A DNA stretch of 64,000 nucleotides, taken from contig CM060947.1 of NCBI GenBank assembly GCA_030765055.1, positions 52,901,111 through 52,965,110 of the forward strand, written 5' to 3'. How positions within the stretch are numbered: the first letter of the stretch is position 1; the number at the start of each line of letters is the position of its first letter. The notes beneath the pieces were generated by a model. It saw nothing but the letters and a program-made list of their open reading frames with translations. It had not been told where the DNA came from and did no database searches. Positions 10,401 to 18,039 of this stretch are shown piece after piece. A program made the translations under genes and the position numbers. Origin of the DNA: Mantis religiosa. Lineage: Eukaryota > Arthropoda > Insecta > Mantodea > Mantidae.

Positions 10401-11627
10401 TTAATGTACGTTGACTGCAGTTCTCTATATAGTTATACAATGGAAAATAATAGCTTACCATACACTGATATAAGGTGGCTAACTGATGCTGAAATTAAAT
10501 CAATAGATTTTATGTCTATTACAAGTGATTCTGACGTGGGATATGTGTTGGAAGTAGACTTTAAATATCCACAGGAACTTCATGATATACAAAATGATTT
10601 GCCATTATGCCCTTTGAATGAAATCGCGCCAGGTGATAAGTATACAAAATTGCTAACAACATTGAATGATAAAAATAAATACGTATTACATTATCTCAAT
10701 TTTCAACAATGTGTTAAACTTGGTTTGATTCCATCGCGTATACATAGAGTAATAGGTTACAAACAATCTAACTGGATAAATCCTTACATTGAACTCAACG
10801 TTCGTAAACGTATTGAAGATAAGACGAAATTTGGTCAAAATCTATGGAAGTTAATGAATAATTGTGTTTATGGAAAATTTATAGAGAATGTAAAACGTTA
10901 TAATTCATTTCATTTAGCTACCAGCTGGAAACGAGCGCGTAAATTGTTAGCTCGACAGACATGTATAAGGTACGTGATTTTTGATGAAAATTTAATAGGT
11001 ATAGAATTGGTCAGAGATGAAATATTGATGAATAAGCCAATATACATAGGACAAGCAATCCTGGATCTATCCAAACATAAAATGTATGATTTTTATTATG
11101 AAATTCTGAAGAAAAAATTGAAAGATGTAACTTTAATCTATACGGACACGGATGCTTTTCTCTTTGAATCTAGCTGCGATATATATGAATTTATTAAAAC
11201 CAATATACATTTATTCGATACATCGAATTATCCAATGGATAATGTGTATGGTATTCCGTTAGCAAATAAGAAAATTTCAGGATTATTCAAGGATGAGCTA
11301 GCCGGTAGAGTGATGACTGAATATGTAGGGCTGAAATCGAAATTATATAGTTATCGATATGATACTGAAGTGATTAAAAAATCAAAAGGTGTAACAAAAG
11401 ATTCGATGAGATTCATAACCTTTGAACAATATCTCTCATGTATTACACATCCTGACACTATACATCGAAGCATGCAGACATGTTTCAGAAGTTATAAACA
11501 TGATGTTCATACTATTGAATCTAATAAGATAGCTTTAAGTGGTATCGATACAAAACGATACATTCCCAATAATTCATTTTCAACATTAGCATGGGGACAT
11601 TATGCTATAGAAAATTGTCAAGTGTAA
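7413..11627 (+). CDS. POLB: Protein-primed family B DNA polymerase of the Polinton (3 exons)
   Basis: Proposed exons are 7413-7425, 8162-8266 and 8350-11627 (GTGAGT and GTGAGT donors, TTTCAG and TAGCAG acceptors). The lengths sum to 1131 codons plus stop. The large exon alone is open from 8367, but only from a TTG, which supports upstream exons. Residues counted from 8367: a C2H2 zinc finger 'CNNCNLYF...HKKRC' (about 238-258), exonuclease I 'VVYADIEC' (about 290), an endonuclease VII-like zinc motif 'CHICKREF...RDHCHLTG' (about 389-421), polymerase motif A 'YVDCSSLYSYTM' (about 680), motif B 'KLMNNCVYGKF' (about 828) and motif C 'YTDTDAFLFE' (about 924). Family members replicate the element from its TIRs using a protein primer. 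Motif C has DTDA where DTDS is usual. An AATAAA follows at 11646. Confidence 0.93.
7426..8161 (+). other. First intron of the polymerase gene, with internal repeats
   Basis: A 736-bp AT-rich intron, GTGAGT...TTTTTTCAG. It holds a direct repeat of about 80-90 bp (7471-7560 and 7563-7642, sharing 'tattagaacttaaagtgtta') and a second repeat around 'atgtgaatatcgtagttcag' (about 7688 and 7808). TACGTAA-like words are frequent. The small open frame 8000-8236 runs through the acceptor and is not a separate gene. Confidence 0.6.
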
Positions 11628-12552
11628 ATTTCTTTTTCTTTTCTCAATAAAGCATAGATTCAACTGAGTTAAAAGGTATTACTAGGCCACGATAATAACA
11701 TATTACTGTATTTCAAAAAATAAAATAATTGAGTTTCAAGTATAATTGTAAAGTGTGTTACAACTGAGTTAAAAGGTATTACTAGGCACATGATAATAAC
11801 ATATTACTGTATTTCAAAAAACGAAATAATTGAGTTTCAAGTATATTTGTAAAGTGTGTTACTAATTACATGATAATAACATATTTACTTCATTTGAAAG
11901 ATAACGTGTTGCTTTTTTTATGTTTATGTTAGGGGTGAAGGAATATTTTTTCCTATTCATGTCGTTTTGAAATGTTAGATAGCAGAAATCAATGAAATGT
12001 TAATTCAACCATAATCATGTATGATTTTTTATTAAAATATATTTACTAATTATATCAAAATGTTATTATCATGTCTCCGTTAAGGGGTGAGGGGAGATTT
12101 ATATATATCAATGTGAACTAGCATGTACAAAGGCTCTTATTTCAGCTATAATCATGTATGATGTTTGTTTAACGTATATTACTAATTACTTCAAATTGTA
12201 ATTATCATGTTTACGTTAAGGGTAGGTGAATTTATATATACTCAATGTGAACTAGCATGTACGTTATGTTAAAATCTCTACAATTAAATGTTAATTCAAC
12301 TATAATCATGTATGATTTTTTTTTAAAGTATAAAAATGTTATTATCATGTTTAAGTTAAGGAGATGTGAATTAGCAGTTACAGAAGATTTTTAAAAAAAG
12401 TATAAAAATGTTATTATCATGTTTAAGTTAAGGAGATGTGAATTAGCAGTTACAGAAGATGTCAGGAATCAATGTGAACAAAAAAAAAAAAAAAATCAAA
12501 CACAATATATCATTAAAATTATATTTCTTTATTGAGTTGTGTGTTTTTTTAT
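11628..12552. repeat. Convergent 3' spacer with tandem repeats and facing poly(A) signals
   Basis: AATAAA at 11646-11651 serves the polymerase gene, and AATAAA on the minus strand (12528-12533) serves the integrase. Between them is an approximately 100-bp direct repeat (about 11661-11760 and 11763-11862, sharing 'ctgagttaaaaggtattact'). A 64-bp one follows (about 12327-12391 and 12398-12462, sharing 'ttaaggagatgtgaattagc'), then an A run at 12480-12495. I see no gene. Confidence 0.7.
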
Positions 12553-13470
12553 TTATACAATGTCCACCTCATTAATCCATTCACGGGTAGGAAATCCTAA
12601 CCATTTCACCAGAATCCTATCACCACGACGTCTGATGATCCTTTCAACTAAATACGTGTCTGGATATTGAGTTTTCTGTAATTCATAACCGTAGAATGCT
12701 CCTTCAATCAGTTTACCCTCCAGATCCTCGATGAGATAGGTCAATGGATGTGTCCTTTGCACTGTACGTATCCTAAAGACTTCAACACTCCAATTTGGTA
12801 GATAACCTTTCTCCATAACACCTTTATGCTTAGAAATCCTCACGTAGTCACCAACACGATGAAGCCTAGATCTTCGCTTCTCACGCAGACTTCTATCATA
12901 TTTGTAGACGCTGAGCAGGAGAGAATTATCACGAACTTCTACAGGCTTCATACGAATCGTTCGATGGTAAGTATTATTGTAGGTATGAATAATTCTAGGT
13001 AGTATGTTTATCCATTGATATGAGCCTTGAACAATAAATTCCTTATGCAAAATCAGTTTGATCGTTCTTATTAAACGTTCCACTGCAGCAGCCTTAACGT
13101 GTGTGAATGTACTGTAATGATTAATATTATTACGATTCATTAGTTCGCGGAAATGTTTATTGTAAAACTCCCTTCCTTTATCAGATTGAACATTCTTCGG
13201 AAACGATTCCATTTCATTCAATATCTCCTCCATAGCAGTCGAAACGTTAATACCACTTTTATCACGTAATGGTCGTGCATAAGCCATCTTGGAATAAAAA
13301 TTGCATGCAAGAAGAATATACTTATAATTCCTATTGTCTCTTGCATAATTAGACATGTCCATAAGATCTATTTGTACTAAATCGTTCATTCCTTTGCTTA
13401 TGATCTTACGACGTAAAAATCGTCTTCTAGCTGGTGCATGTAACTCGGTTGCAATGCGACGTTTTATCAT
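12553..13470 (-). CDS. INT: Polinton integrase (DDE, chromodomain)
   Basis: 305 residues of the retroviral-type integrase family, which cut and join element ends into host DNA. The catalytic triad is visible: D35 in 'LVQIDLMDM', D97 in 'NVQSDKGREF' and E131 in 'AAAVERLIRTIK'. 'HYSTFTHVK' precedes the Glu. D and E are 33 residues apart. The C-terminus 'LVERIIRRRGDRILVKWLGF' followed by 'REWINEVDIV' is a short chromodomain, expected to guide the complex to chromatin. The start 'MIKRRIATELHAPARRRF' matches the usual start of Polinton integrases as I know them. It overlaps the upstream gene by 4 bp (ATGA), so the minus-strand block is compact. A minus-strand poly(A) signal lies 20 bp past the stop. 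Confidence 0.93.
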   Translation of the reverse strand: MIKRRIATELHAPARRRFLRRKIISKGMNDLVQIDLMDMSNYARDNRNYKYILLACNFYSKMAYARPLRDKSGINVSTAMEEILNEMESFPKNVQSDKGREFYNKHFRELMNRNNINHYSTFTHVKAAAVERLIRTIKLILHKEFIVQGSYQWINILPRIIHTYNNTYHRTIRMKPVEVRDNSLLLSVYKYDRSLREKRRSRLHRVGDYVRISKHKGVMEKGYLPNWSVEVFRIRTVQRTHPLTYLIEDLEGKLIEGAFYGYELQKTQYPDTYLVERIIRRRGDRILVKWLGFPTREWINEVDIV

Positions 13471-14225
13471 GCTATAATTTTTGATGTTTTAAGTTCTGTA
13501 ATAATTTCTTCTATCTCGGGTGAGTGATTCAAATTACCTGCATCCCTCGACGCAACCAATAATCTTAATCTGTTTATTATTTCATTCGGATCGTTCCAGT
13601 AGACGTAATCTAATTTTCTCTGCGGTACATGTTCTTTCCAACGTAAACCAAATCCAGTTCGATTACTAACAAGGTCACGAATGATATGACGATACTTGAA
13701 CCCTCGATTTGCTCTTAAACGTCCATCTCTTGAATAACCGTGTCTGTAAACTTGAGTATTCTGTAAGATTTGCGAATACACGTCTAAATCATCATCTGTG
13801 TACGATGTCTTGCGAGGTAAACGTTTAAATAATAATTCATATAAGCCTGCTGTGGGTTCATACGTTTCTGTTCCTATCTGAACACCATCAGATTTAAACA
13901 CAACTGTCTTGTTACCCAATTTATACTCATTATCCTCGTAACGTATGCCGTAAGTATTGTCCATGTCACTCGAACTAGCAGTTCGAACCTTGTGTAGATA
14001 CTTTGACACGAGATCAGATCCGTTAGCATCATCTGTAGTTTCGTCGTCGTTGTTGTCTTGGTGTGCTTTCGCTATTACTTTCAATGGTTCGGTTACAGGT
14101 TGAAGAACTTCAGACATGACTCGTTGCGTTTCGAATTTCATTCCTTTGAGAGAACGTAACTTTTCTCTTATTGCCCTACTGTGACGGGCAATGGATTCCT
14201 TAAGTCTTATAGCTTCAGCATCCAT
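13467..14225 (-). CDS. Conserved Polinton protein of unknown role (possibly the PY family)
   Basis: 252 residues with a charged N-terminus (coiled-coil-like, about 1-60), an acidic linker 'DNNDDETTDDANGSD', then a conserved part: 'NTYGIRYEDNEYKLGN', 'TAGLYELLFKRLP', 'TDDDLDVYSQIL', 'GFGLRWK' and 'LDYVYWNDPNEIINRLRLL'. The pattern 'YGIR....Y.LGN...GT.GL.ELL..K' is one I know from insect Polintons, where it is a standard unassigned gene. I cannot tell which named Polinton family it belongs to. It sits between the fibre-like gene (18-bp gap) and the integrase (4-bp overlap), so it is probably co-expressed. No enzyme motif is visible. A structural or assembly role is a guess. Confidence 0.75.
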   Translation of the reverse strand: MDAEAIRLKESIARHSRAIREKLRSLKGMKFETQRVMSEVLQPVTEPLKVIAKAHQDNNDDETTDDANGSDLVSKYLHKVRTASSSDMDNTYGIRYEDNEYKLGNKTVVFKSDGVQIGTETYEPTAGLYELLFKRLPRKTSYTDDDLDVYSQILQNTQVYRHGYSRDGRLRANRGFKYRHIIRDLVSNRTGFGLRWKEHVPQRKLDYVYWNDPNEIINRLRLLVASRDAGNLNHSPEIEEIITELKTSKIIA

Positions 14226-14243
14226 ATCGAAATGAATGTATAA

Positions 14244-15389
14244 TTAATCAGCTACTGCTAATTTATATGAAACTATCAGTTCTATACTTAATATATGACC
14301 ATCTTTAGCACGTCCGACTGGCGCTGTAAACGATAGAATATCGCCAGTTTCAACTCTTACAGGATATCTTTCAACTAATCTTCCGTTTATTGCAAACAAT
14401 GTATCATTTACAGCATGCGGATGTACCGATGATACGATGGAACACGAGAGTACACTTCCATTTCCAGGAACTTTATAGTATTCGAGTCCCGATGTTAACG
14501 TATACCTTAAAGAGGGACCTCGAAACGGACGTGTTTGCAATGAAATTATGAGTTGTGCTTTCAATTGTTGTAACATAGTGTTTACAACATTTCTCATTCG
14601 TGTTTTCATAGTATGAATATCATTATTTATAGTGATTAGTTTATTATCAAGTTCCGTTTGTCGTGCGGTTAGTTCTTTCACTTCTTTTTCTACAGCTGTA
14701 GTAATAGTCTCGCTAGCGGAGGTGATTGTTCTAGTTAACTGACTTTGTAATTCATTCTGTTTCCGTGTAATAGTATCGACAATGTTTGTTATAGTCTCAG
14801 TTAAACCCGTTTGCAATTCATTATGTTTCTGTATAAAGAAATGATTAACATAACTCATGGTGACTGCATCACTATCATCTATCGGTTCGGCTAAATCCTT
14901 CAATCTCTTCATTCGAAATGATAGAGTTTCATTAGAGTCGTGAATTGGAATCCTATCATCTACATATTTTTTATTAGGAACGTCGTGTTCGTGAAGGGGG
15001 TCCAACAGCGTTTTCATTCTTATACCATCTATAATGACATTATTTTCGGAATCACGTTTAAATGCATATTTACTTAAATACTCCATTAAATTGTTGTATT
15101 GGATGTCGAGCGATTTTTGTATGTGATCCCTAAGCATAGCTTCAAACTCGCCCATACGCTGATACGAGGTCGGCTCGCTGAAGATCTGCATTCGATTCTC
15201 GACGTCAGCCGTATGCGTATCCACATAACGTTTAGTCGATGCATCGTCACCTTCTTCAGGGTCGTGAATATTGCACAACCGCTTTCCCTTGAATCGATAG
15301 TTTCCCGATCCATCTCTAGTTATGATATATCGATTGAACACACCCCTAGAGGGTATGATTCTTCGGGATCCGAACCTGTCGATACTCAT
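14244..15389 (-). CDS. Fibre-like coiled-coil protein, putative virion spike
   Basis: 381 residues. Three spaced copies of a fibre-shaft repeat occur in the N-terminal half: 'GKRLCNIHDPEEGDDASTKRYVD' in part (residues about 35-58), 'GIRMKTLLDPL..HDVPNKKYVD' (about 115-140) and 'MKRLKDLAEPI..SDAVTMSYV' (about 160-182). The pattern 'I.NL..P....DA.TK.YVD' is common in phage and viral fibre proteins. A long coiled-coil-like stretch (about 185-285, with two near-identical 'KQNELQSQLT..IT' units) follows. A globular C-terminal domain (about 290-381) rich in beta-type sequence ends the protein. The architecture (anchor, shaft, stalk, head) suggests a trimeric attachment fibre, which is inference. 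The gene lies 20 bp downstream of the packaging ATPase. Confidence 0.7.
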   Translation of the reverse strand: MSIDRFGSRRIIPSRGVFNRYIITRDGSGNYRFKGKRLCNIHDPEEGDDASTKRYVDTHTADVENRMQIFSEPTSYQRMGEFEAMLRDHIQKSLDIQYNNLMEYLSKYAFKRDSENNVIIDGIRMKTLLDPLHEHDVPNKKYVDDRIPIHDSNETLSFRMKRLKDLAEPIDDSDAVTMSYVNHFFIQKHNELQTGLTETITNIVDTITRKQNELQSQLTRTITSASETITTAVEKEVKELTARQTELDNKLITINNDIHTMKTRMRNVVNTMLQQLKAQLIISLQTRPFRGPSLRYTLTSGLEYYKVPGNGSVLSCSIVSSVHPHAVNDTLFAINGRLVERYPVRVETGDILSFTAPVGRAKDGHILSIELIVSYKLAVAD

Positions 15390-15409
15390 TGCTTAAGTGA
15401 TGGATTATT

Positions 15410-16189
15410 CTATTTATTCATTCTGATAAAGCGATCAAAACCGTGACGGTAGCGTCCCTCGTTCAGTGGATATTCTGGTACTATAACAACAAAGGATCGT
15501 TCATCACTCTCCCATATATGTTTACACATATTCTTAAATTCATCATAGGACATATCGGTATTTACATAATCTTCGTATATATGTTTTAAATTGAGATTAT
15601 CCTGTCTAAAGAATATAATCATATTTGCATTATCTCTAATTAAATGTTTAGGTACTTTAGCATATGATTGTGCTAAATATATAGCATCGACATTACGATG
15701 TCTACCCATACTGTAATATGAAGCTATCTTACCCTGTTTTTCATTTATCACATCATCAAATACGAATATCGAATTTTCTCTAGCATCCGACGTTTGAATT
15801 ACTTTATCACCATCATCGAACGTAAATACACCTATATCGGGTATAGTTTTCAGTAACCTGAGTAAATATCGATATTTAGGTTGTTGCAACGATTTCGAGT
15901 ATATGTAGAGGTTTTCGAATCTCAGACCATTCTCGTGAATAAGCAGGTTGAGTAAAACGTTCGTTTTTCCAGCATTTGAACTGCCAAGTATGAGCGCTCT
16001 AACGTTACTCGGAAACAACGTACCGTGTCGTCCTTTGCGAATGTCATCCTCGAAATCTAACACCTGTATGGGTAGCGTACACTTTTGCTTTACTATCTCC
16101 ATATCGCGACTAATACTTATAAAGCATAAGTTTTGTCTTTTATTTCGTTCGTGATAAGGGCAATCTATGTCTTTACTGGATTTAGCCAA
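15410..16189 (-). CDS. ATP: FtsK/HerA-type genome-packaging ATPase
   Basis: 259 residues from the first ATG. Walker A 'GSSNAGKT' is at 69-76 and Walker B 'IFVFDD' at 141-146. A conserved C-terminal part contains 'YLAQSYAKVPKHLIRDNAN' (sensor/Arg-finger region) and 'IIFFRQD'. This is the A32-like packaging ATPase family of Polintons and large DNA viruses, which pumps DNA into preformed capsids. The start is uncertain: residues 1-29 are encoded over a duplicated promoter-like segment, and Met30 (ATG at 16102-16100) directly precedes the conserved part. The gene leads the minus-strand block and diverges from the PLA2-like gene. Confidence 0.93.
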   Translation of the reverse strand: MAKSSKDIDCPYHERNKRQNLCFISISRDMEIVKQKCTLPIQVLDFEDDIRKGRHGTLFPSNVRALILGSSNAGKTNVLLNLLIHENGLRFENLYIYSKSLQQPKYRYLLRLLKTIPDIGVFTFDDGDKVIQTSDARENSIFVFDDVINEKQGKIASYYSMGRHRNVDAIYLAQSYAKVPKHLIRDNANMIIFFRQDNLNLKHIYEDYVNTDMSYDEFKNMCKHIWESDERSFVVIVPEYPLNEGRYRHGFDRFIRMNK

Positions 16190-16251
16190 TCGTCATAGGA
16201 ATCGTATACTTATAAAGCGCACGTTTTGCCTTTTTTATTTCATAGTGAGAC
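16104..16251. promoter_or_regulatory. Divergent promoter region with a duplicated TATA module
   Basis: Two copies of a roughly 48-bp module, about 100 bp apart, sit at about 16104-16153 and 16204-16251. Each holds 'acttataaagc' followed by 'gttttg.ctttt.ttattt'. The right copy puts TATAAAG (16211-16217) 35 bp before the ATG of the PLA2-like gene. The left copy lies inside the annotated start of the ATPase and could drive a shorter ATPase on the other strand. Promoter function is inferred. Confidence 0.5.
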
Positions 16252-16890
16252 ATGCGCTCTACACGTGCACGCAAAGGTTCGGGAATTCTTAATTCCTTGA
16301 TTAATTCATTACCATTTGAGGCACATTTACCGGGTTATCGTTTCTGCGGTCCCGGAACGAAACTACATAAACGCTTGCAGAGAGGTGACTTACCGGTGAA
16401 CGGGTTAGATTCAGCGTGTCTCGATCACGATCGGGCTTACGCAGAGAGTACTGATACAGAATCTCGTCGTCTAGCCGATAAGGTGTTGGTAGAGAAAGCT
16501 TGGAGACGTGTAAAGTCTGCCGACGCTTCTTTGGGCGAACGACTTGCAGCTCGACTTGTGACTACACTTATGAAGGGTAAATTGGCAGCGGGCGCTGGCA
16601 TGCGTAAACGTCGCAACAAGAGAGGTGGTTTCTTACCTATGCTACCACTTTTAGCAGCTCTAGGTGCAGCAGGTGGTCTAGCTGGAGGTGCTGCTCAGAT
16701 TGCTACGGCTGTCAATAAGAAACGTTCGGATGCAAAACAACTTGCGGAATTAACACGTCACAACGAGCGCATGGAATCTTTGGCTCAGGGCAAAGGTCTT
16801 CGCCGTAAGAGACGTCGTAAGGGTAGAGGATTATATCTTCGATCAAAAAACTCGGGGCGAGGCCTATATTTATCCCGGAAAAAGCCCTGA
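16252..16890 (+). CDS. PLA2: Phospholipase A2 / pX-like basic virion protein
   Basis: 212 residues. A parvovirus-type PLA2 domain sits at about 20-75: the calcium loop 'YRFCGPGT' (29-36) and the catalytic helix 'LDSACLDHDRAYA' with H59-D60. In parvoviruses this enzyme in VP1 breaches the endosome membrane; the same role here is inference. The second half is basic: 'MRKRRNKRGGFLP' and an Ala/Gly/Leu-rich hydrophobic stretch (about 125-147) that resembles the adenovirus core peptide pX (mu). It ends in two 'GRGLYL' repeats with Arg/Lys tails. PLA2 plus pX-like segments are known from adintovirus-type elements. Codons 198-200 lie on the heptamer A AAA AAC, 37 bases before the stop. Confidence 0.88.
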   Translation: MRSTRARKGSGILNSLINSLPFEAHLPGYRFCGPGTKLHKRLQRGDLPVNGLDSACLDHDRAYAESTDTESRRLADKVLVEKAWRRVKSADASLGERLAARLVTTLMKGKLAAGAGMRKRRNKRGGFLPMLPLLAALGAAGGLAGGAAQIATAVNKKRSDAKQLAELTRHNERMESLAQGKGLRRKRRRKGRGLYLRSKNSGRGLYLSRKKP

Positions 16891-16891
16891 G
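16845..16891 (+). promoter_or_regulatory. Candidate -1 ribosomal frameshift site between PLA2 and protease
   Basis: The heptamer A AAA AAC (16845-16851) is in the correct phase of the PLA2 frame (tcA AAA AAC), the canonical X XXY YYZ form also used in retroviruses. A -1 slip moves into the protease frame, which is open from 16827 onward. An 8-bp stem pairs 16851-16858 (ctcggggc) with 16884-16891 (gccctgag), with one G-T wobble and a 25-nt loop. The stem starts closer to the heptamer than the usual 5-9 nt, so only its upper GGGC/GCCC part may act. Confidence 0.6.
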
Positions 16892-17243
16892 TGCTAACGA
16901 GATCGATTCGTATGCACGACGTCTACGCATTCCACATTTTAGAGGTGTCTACATGATCGATAAACTACCTCCACATCCTCGATACTATGAGAGAATAGTA
17001 GTGAATCTGGATACATCAAATAACCCTGGTACACATTGGGTCGCTGTACGTAAGGATGGTGACGCTGCCTACTACTTTGACAGTTTCGGCGATCTGAGAC
17101 CTCCGGAAGAGATAGAAACGTACCTTTCGGGTGTCAAGCTCCTATATAATACGACGAGATTTCAAGAATTCGATTCTGTGATTTGCGGTCACTTGTGCCT
17201 TCAGTTTCTCCTCGATGAGTTACACGATCACCGTGAGTGGTAG
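16851..17243 (+). CDS. PRO: Adenain-type cysteine protease, probably made by frameshift
   Basis: The Polinton maturation protease, related to adenovirus adenain and Ulp1. Counted from the only in-frame ATG (16953), the catalytic residues are H28 ('GTHWVAV'), D43 ('YYFDSFG') and C78 ('ICGHLCL'), with the oxyanion Gln at 71. But the conserved N-terminal segment ('ALSANEIDSYARRLRI' then 'FRGVYM') is encoded at 16884-16955, before that ATG. No ATG exists in this frame between the stop at 16824 and 16953. The full protease therefore needs a -1 frameshift from the PLA2 gene or an unseen splice. The start given is the codon after the slip site. The end overlaps the penton gene by 29 bp. In relatives the enzyme cleaves virion precursor proteins. 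Confidence 0.85.
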   Translation, partial: LGARPIFIPEKALSANEIDSYARRLRIPHFRGVYMIDKLPPHPRYYERIVVNLDTSNNPGTHWVAVRKDGDAAYYFDSFGDLRPPEEIETYLSGVKLLYNTTRFQEFDSVICGHLCLQFLLDELHDHREW

Positions 17244-17922
17244 TGATACCAGCTTCTCTACATTTCTAAATCCACCATTACATCTGGATCCTAACGGACA
17301 TTACGAGATAGCTCTATTGAATTTTGAGACTTTTTACTCAATTCCGAATGTGGACGAGAGTAATAATCTATTCCATTACGTTCGCGATGGAAAAGTCGAA
17401 CGTATAGTAATTCCACCGGGTACTTATGAATTGGATGATATCGCCAGATTGATCAAGGATGCTCTCGACATCGGTGACGACTTTATTCTACGTGCTAATA
17501 ATAACACCATGAAATCAGAAATTCAATCTCCCTATATTATCGACTTTAGTCGTGAGAGATCTATTGCTTCACTTCTCGGTTTCACCTCTAAACAGAGGGT
17601 ACCGGCAAACGTGCTGACCGAGTCTAATGATTTGGTTAACATATTCAAAGTCAGCATCATACGTATCGAGTGTAGTCTTGCAACGGGATCTTTCATCAAT
17701 GGTAAAAGTGGTCATTCTCTGTATGAATTTTTCCCATCGGTACCTCCAGGTTATCATATTTCGCAGGAACCATCAAGTCCTATATATTTACCAATCATCG
17801 ATACGAATCTCATTGATCATCTCGACATTAGAGTGGTAGACCAGAACGGCGATAAGTTAGATTTCAGGAACGAAACCATCACTGTACGATTGCACATACG
17901 TCGTAATGGGTATAAGTTTTAA
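17215..17922 (+). CDS. Penton-type minor capsid protein
   Basis: 235 residues starting at 'MSYTITVSGSD', within the last codons of the protease. Conserved landmarks include 'YEIALLNFETFYSIPNV', 'IPPGTYELDDIARLI', 'SIASLLGF' and the C-terminal 'ITVRLHIRR'. This is the pattern of the Polinton minor capsid protein, a single jelly-roll that forms pentons at the vertices. The assignment rests on family recall and on position, directly before the major capsid gene. A 117-bp spacer (17923-18039) without a gene follows. Confidence 0.78.
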   Translation: MSYTITVSGSDTSFSTFLNPPLHLDPNGHYEIALLNFETFYSIPNVDESNNLFHYVRDGKVERIVIPPGTYELDDIARLIKDALDIGDDFILRANNNTMKSEIQSPYIIDFSRERSIASLLGFTSKQRVPANVLTESNDLVNIFKVSIIRIECSLATGSFINGKSGHSLYEFFPSVPPGYHISQEPSSPIYLPIIDTNLIDHLDIRVVDQNGDKLDFRNETITVRLHIRRNGYKF

Positions 17923-18039
17923 GAGACGATGCTATATTAAAAAACATCTCTCGAGATTGACCTCTACTCGATCATCGACCCGCAAGCTAATCACATCGTC
18001 TAATCGACAATTTCTCGCTAACTTAGGCTTCAAGGTTCT

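Noticed and set aside
16712..16930. Minus-strand frame opposite the PLA2 gene
   Set aside because: It is a shadow of the PLA2/protease region without its own motifs.
16953..17243. Protease starting at the ATG at 16953
   Set aside because: It would lose the conserved N-terminal segment encoded just upstream in the same frame. It remains possible as a minor product but is not the best model.
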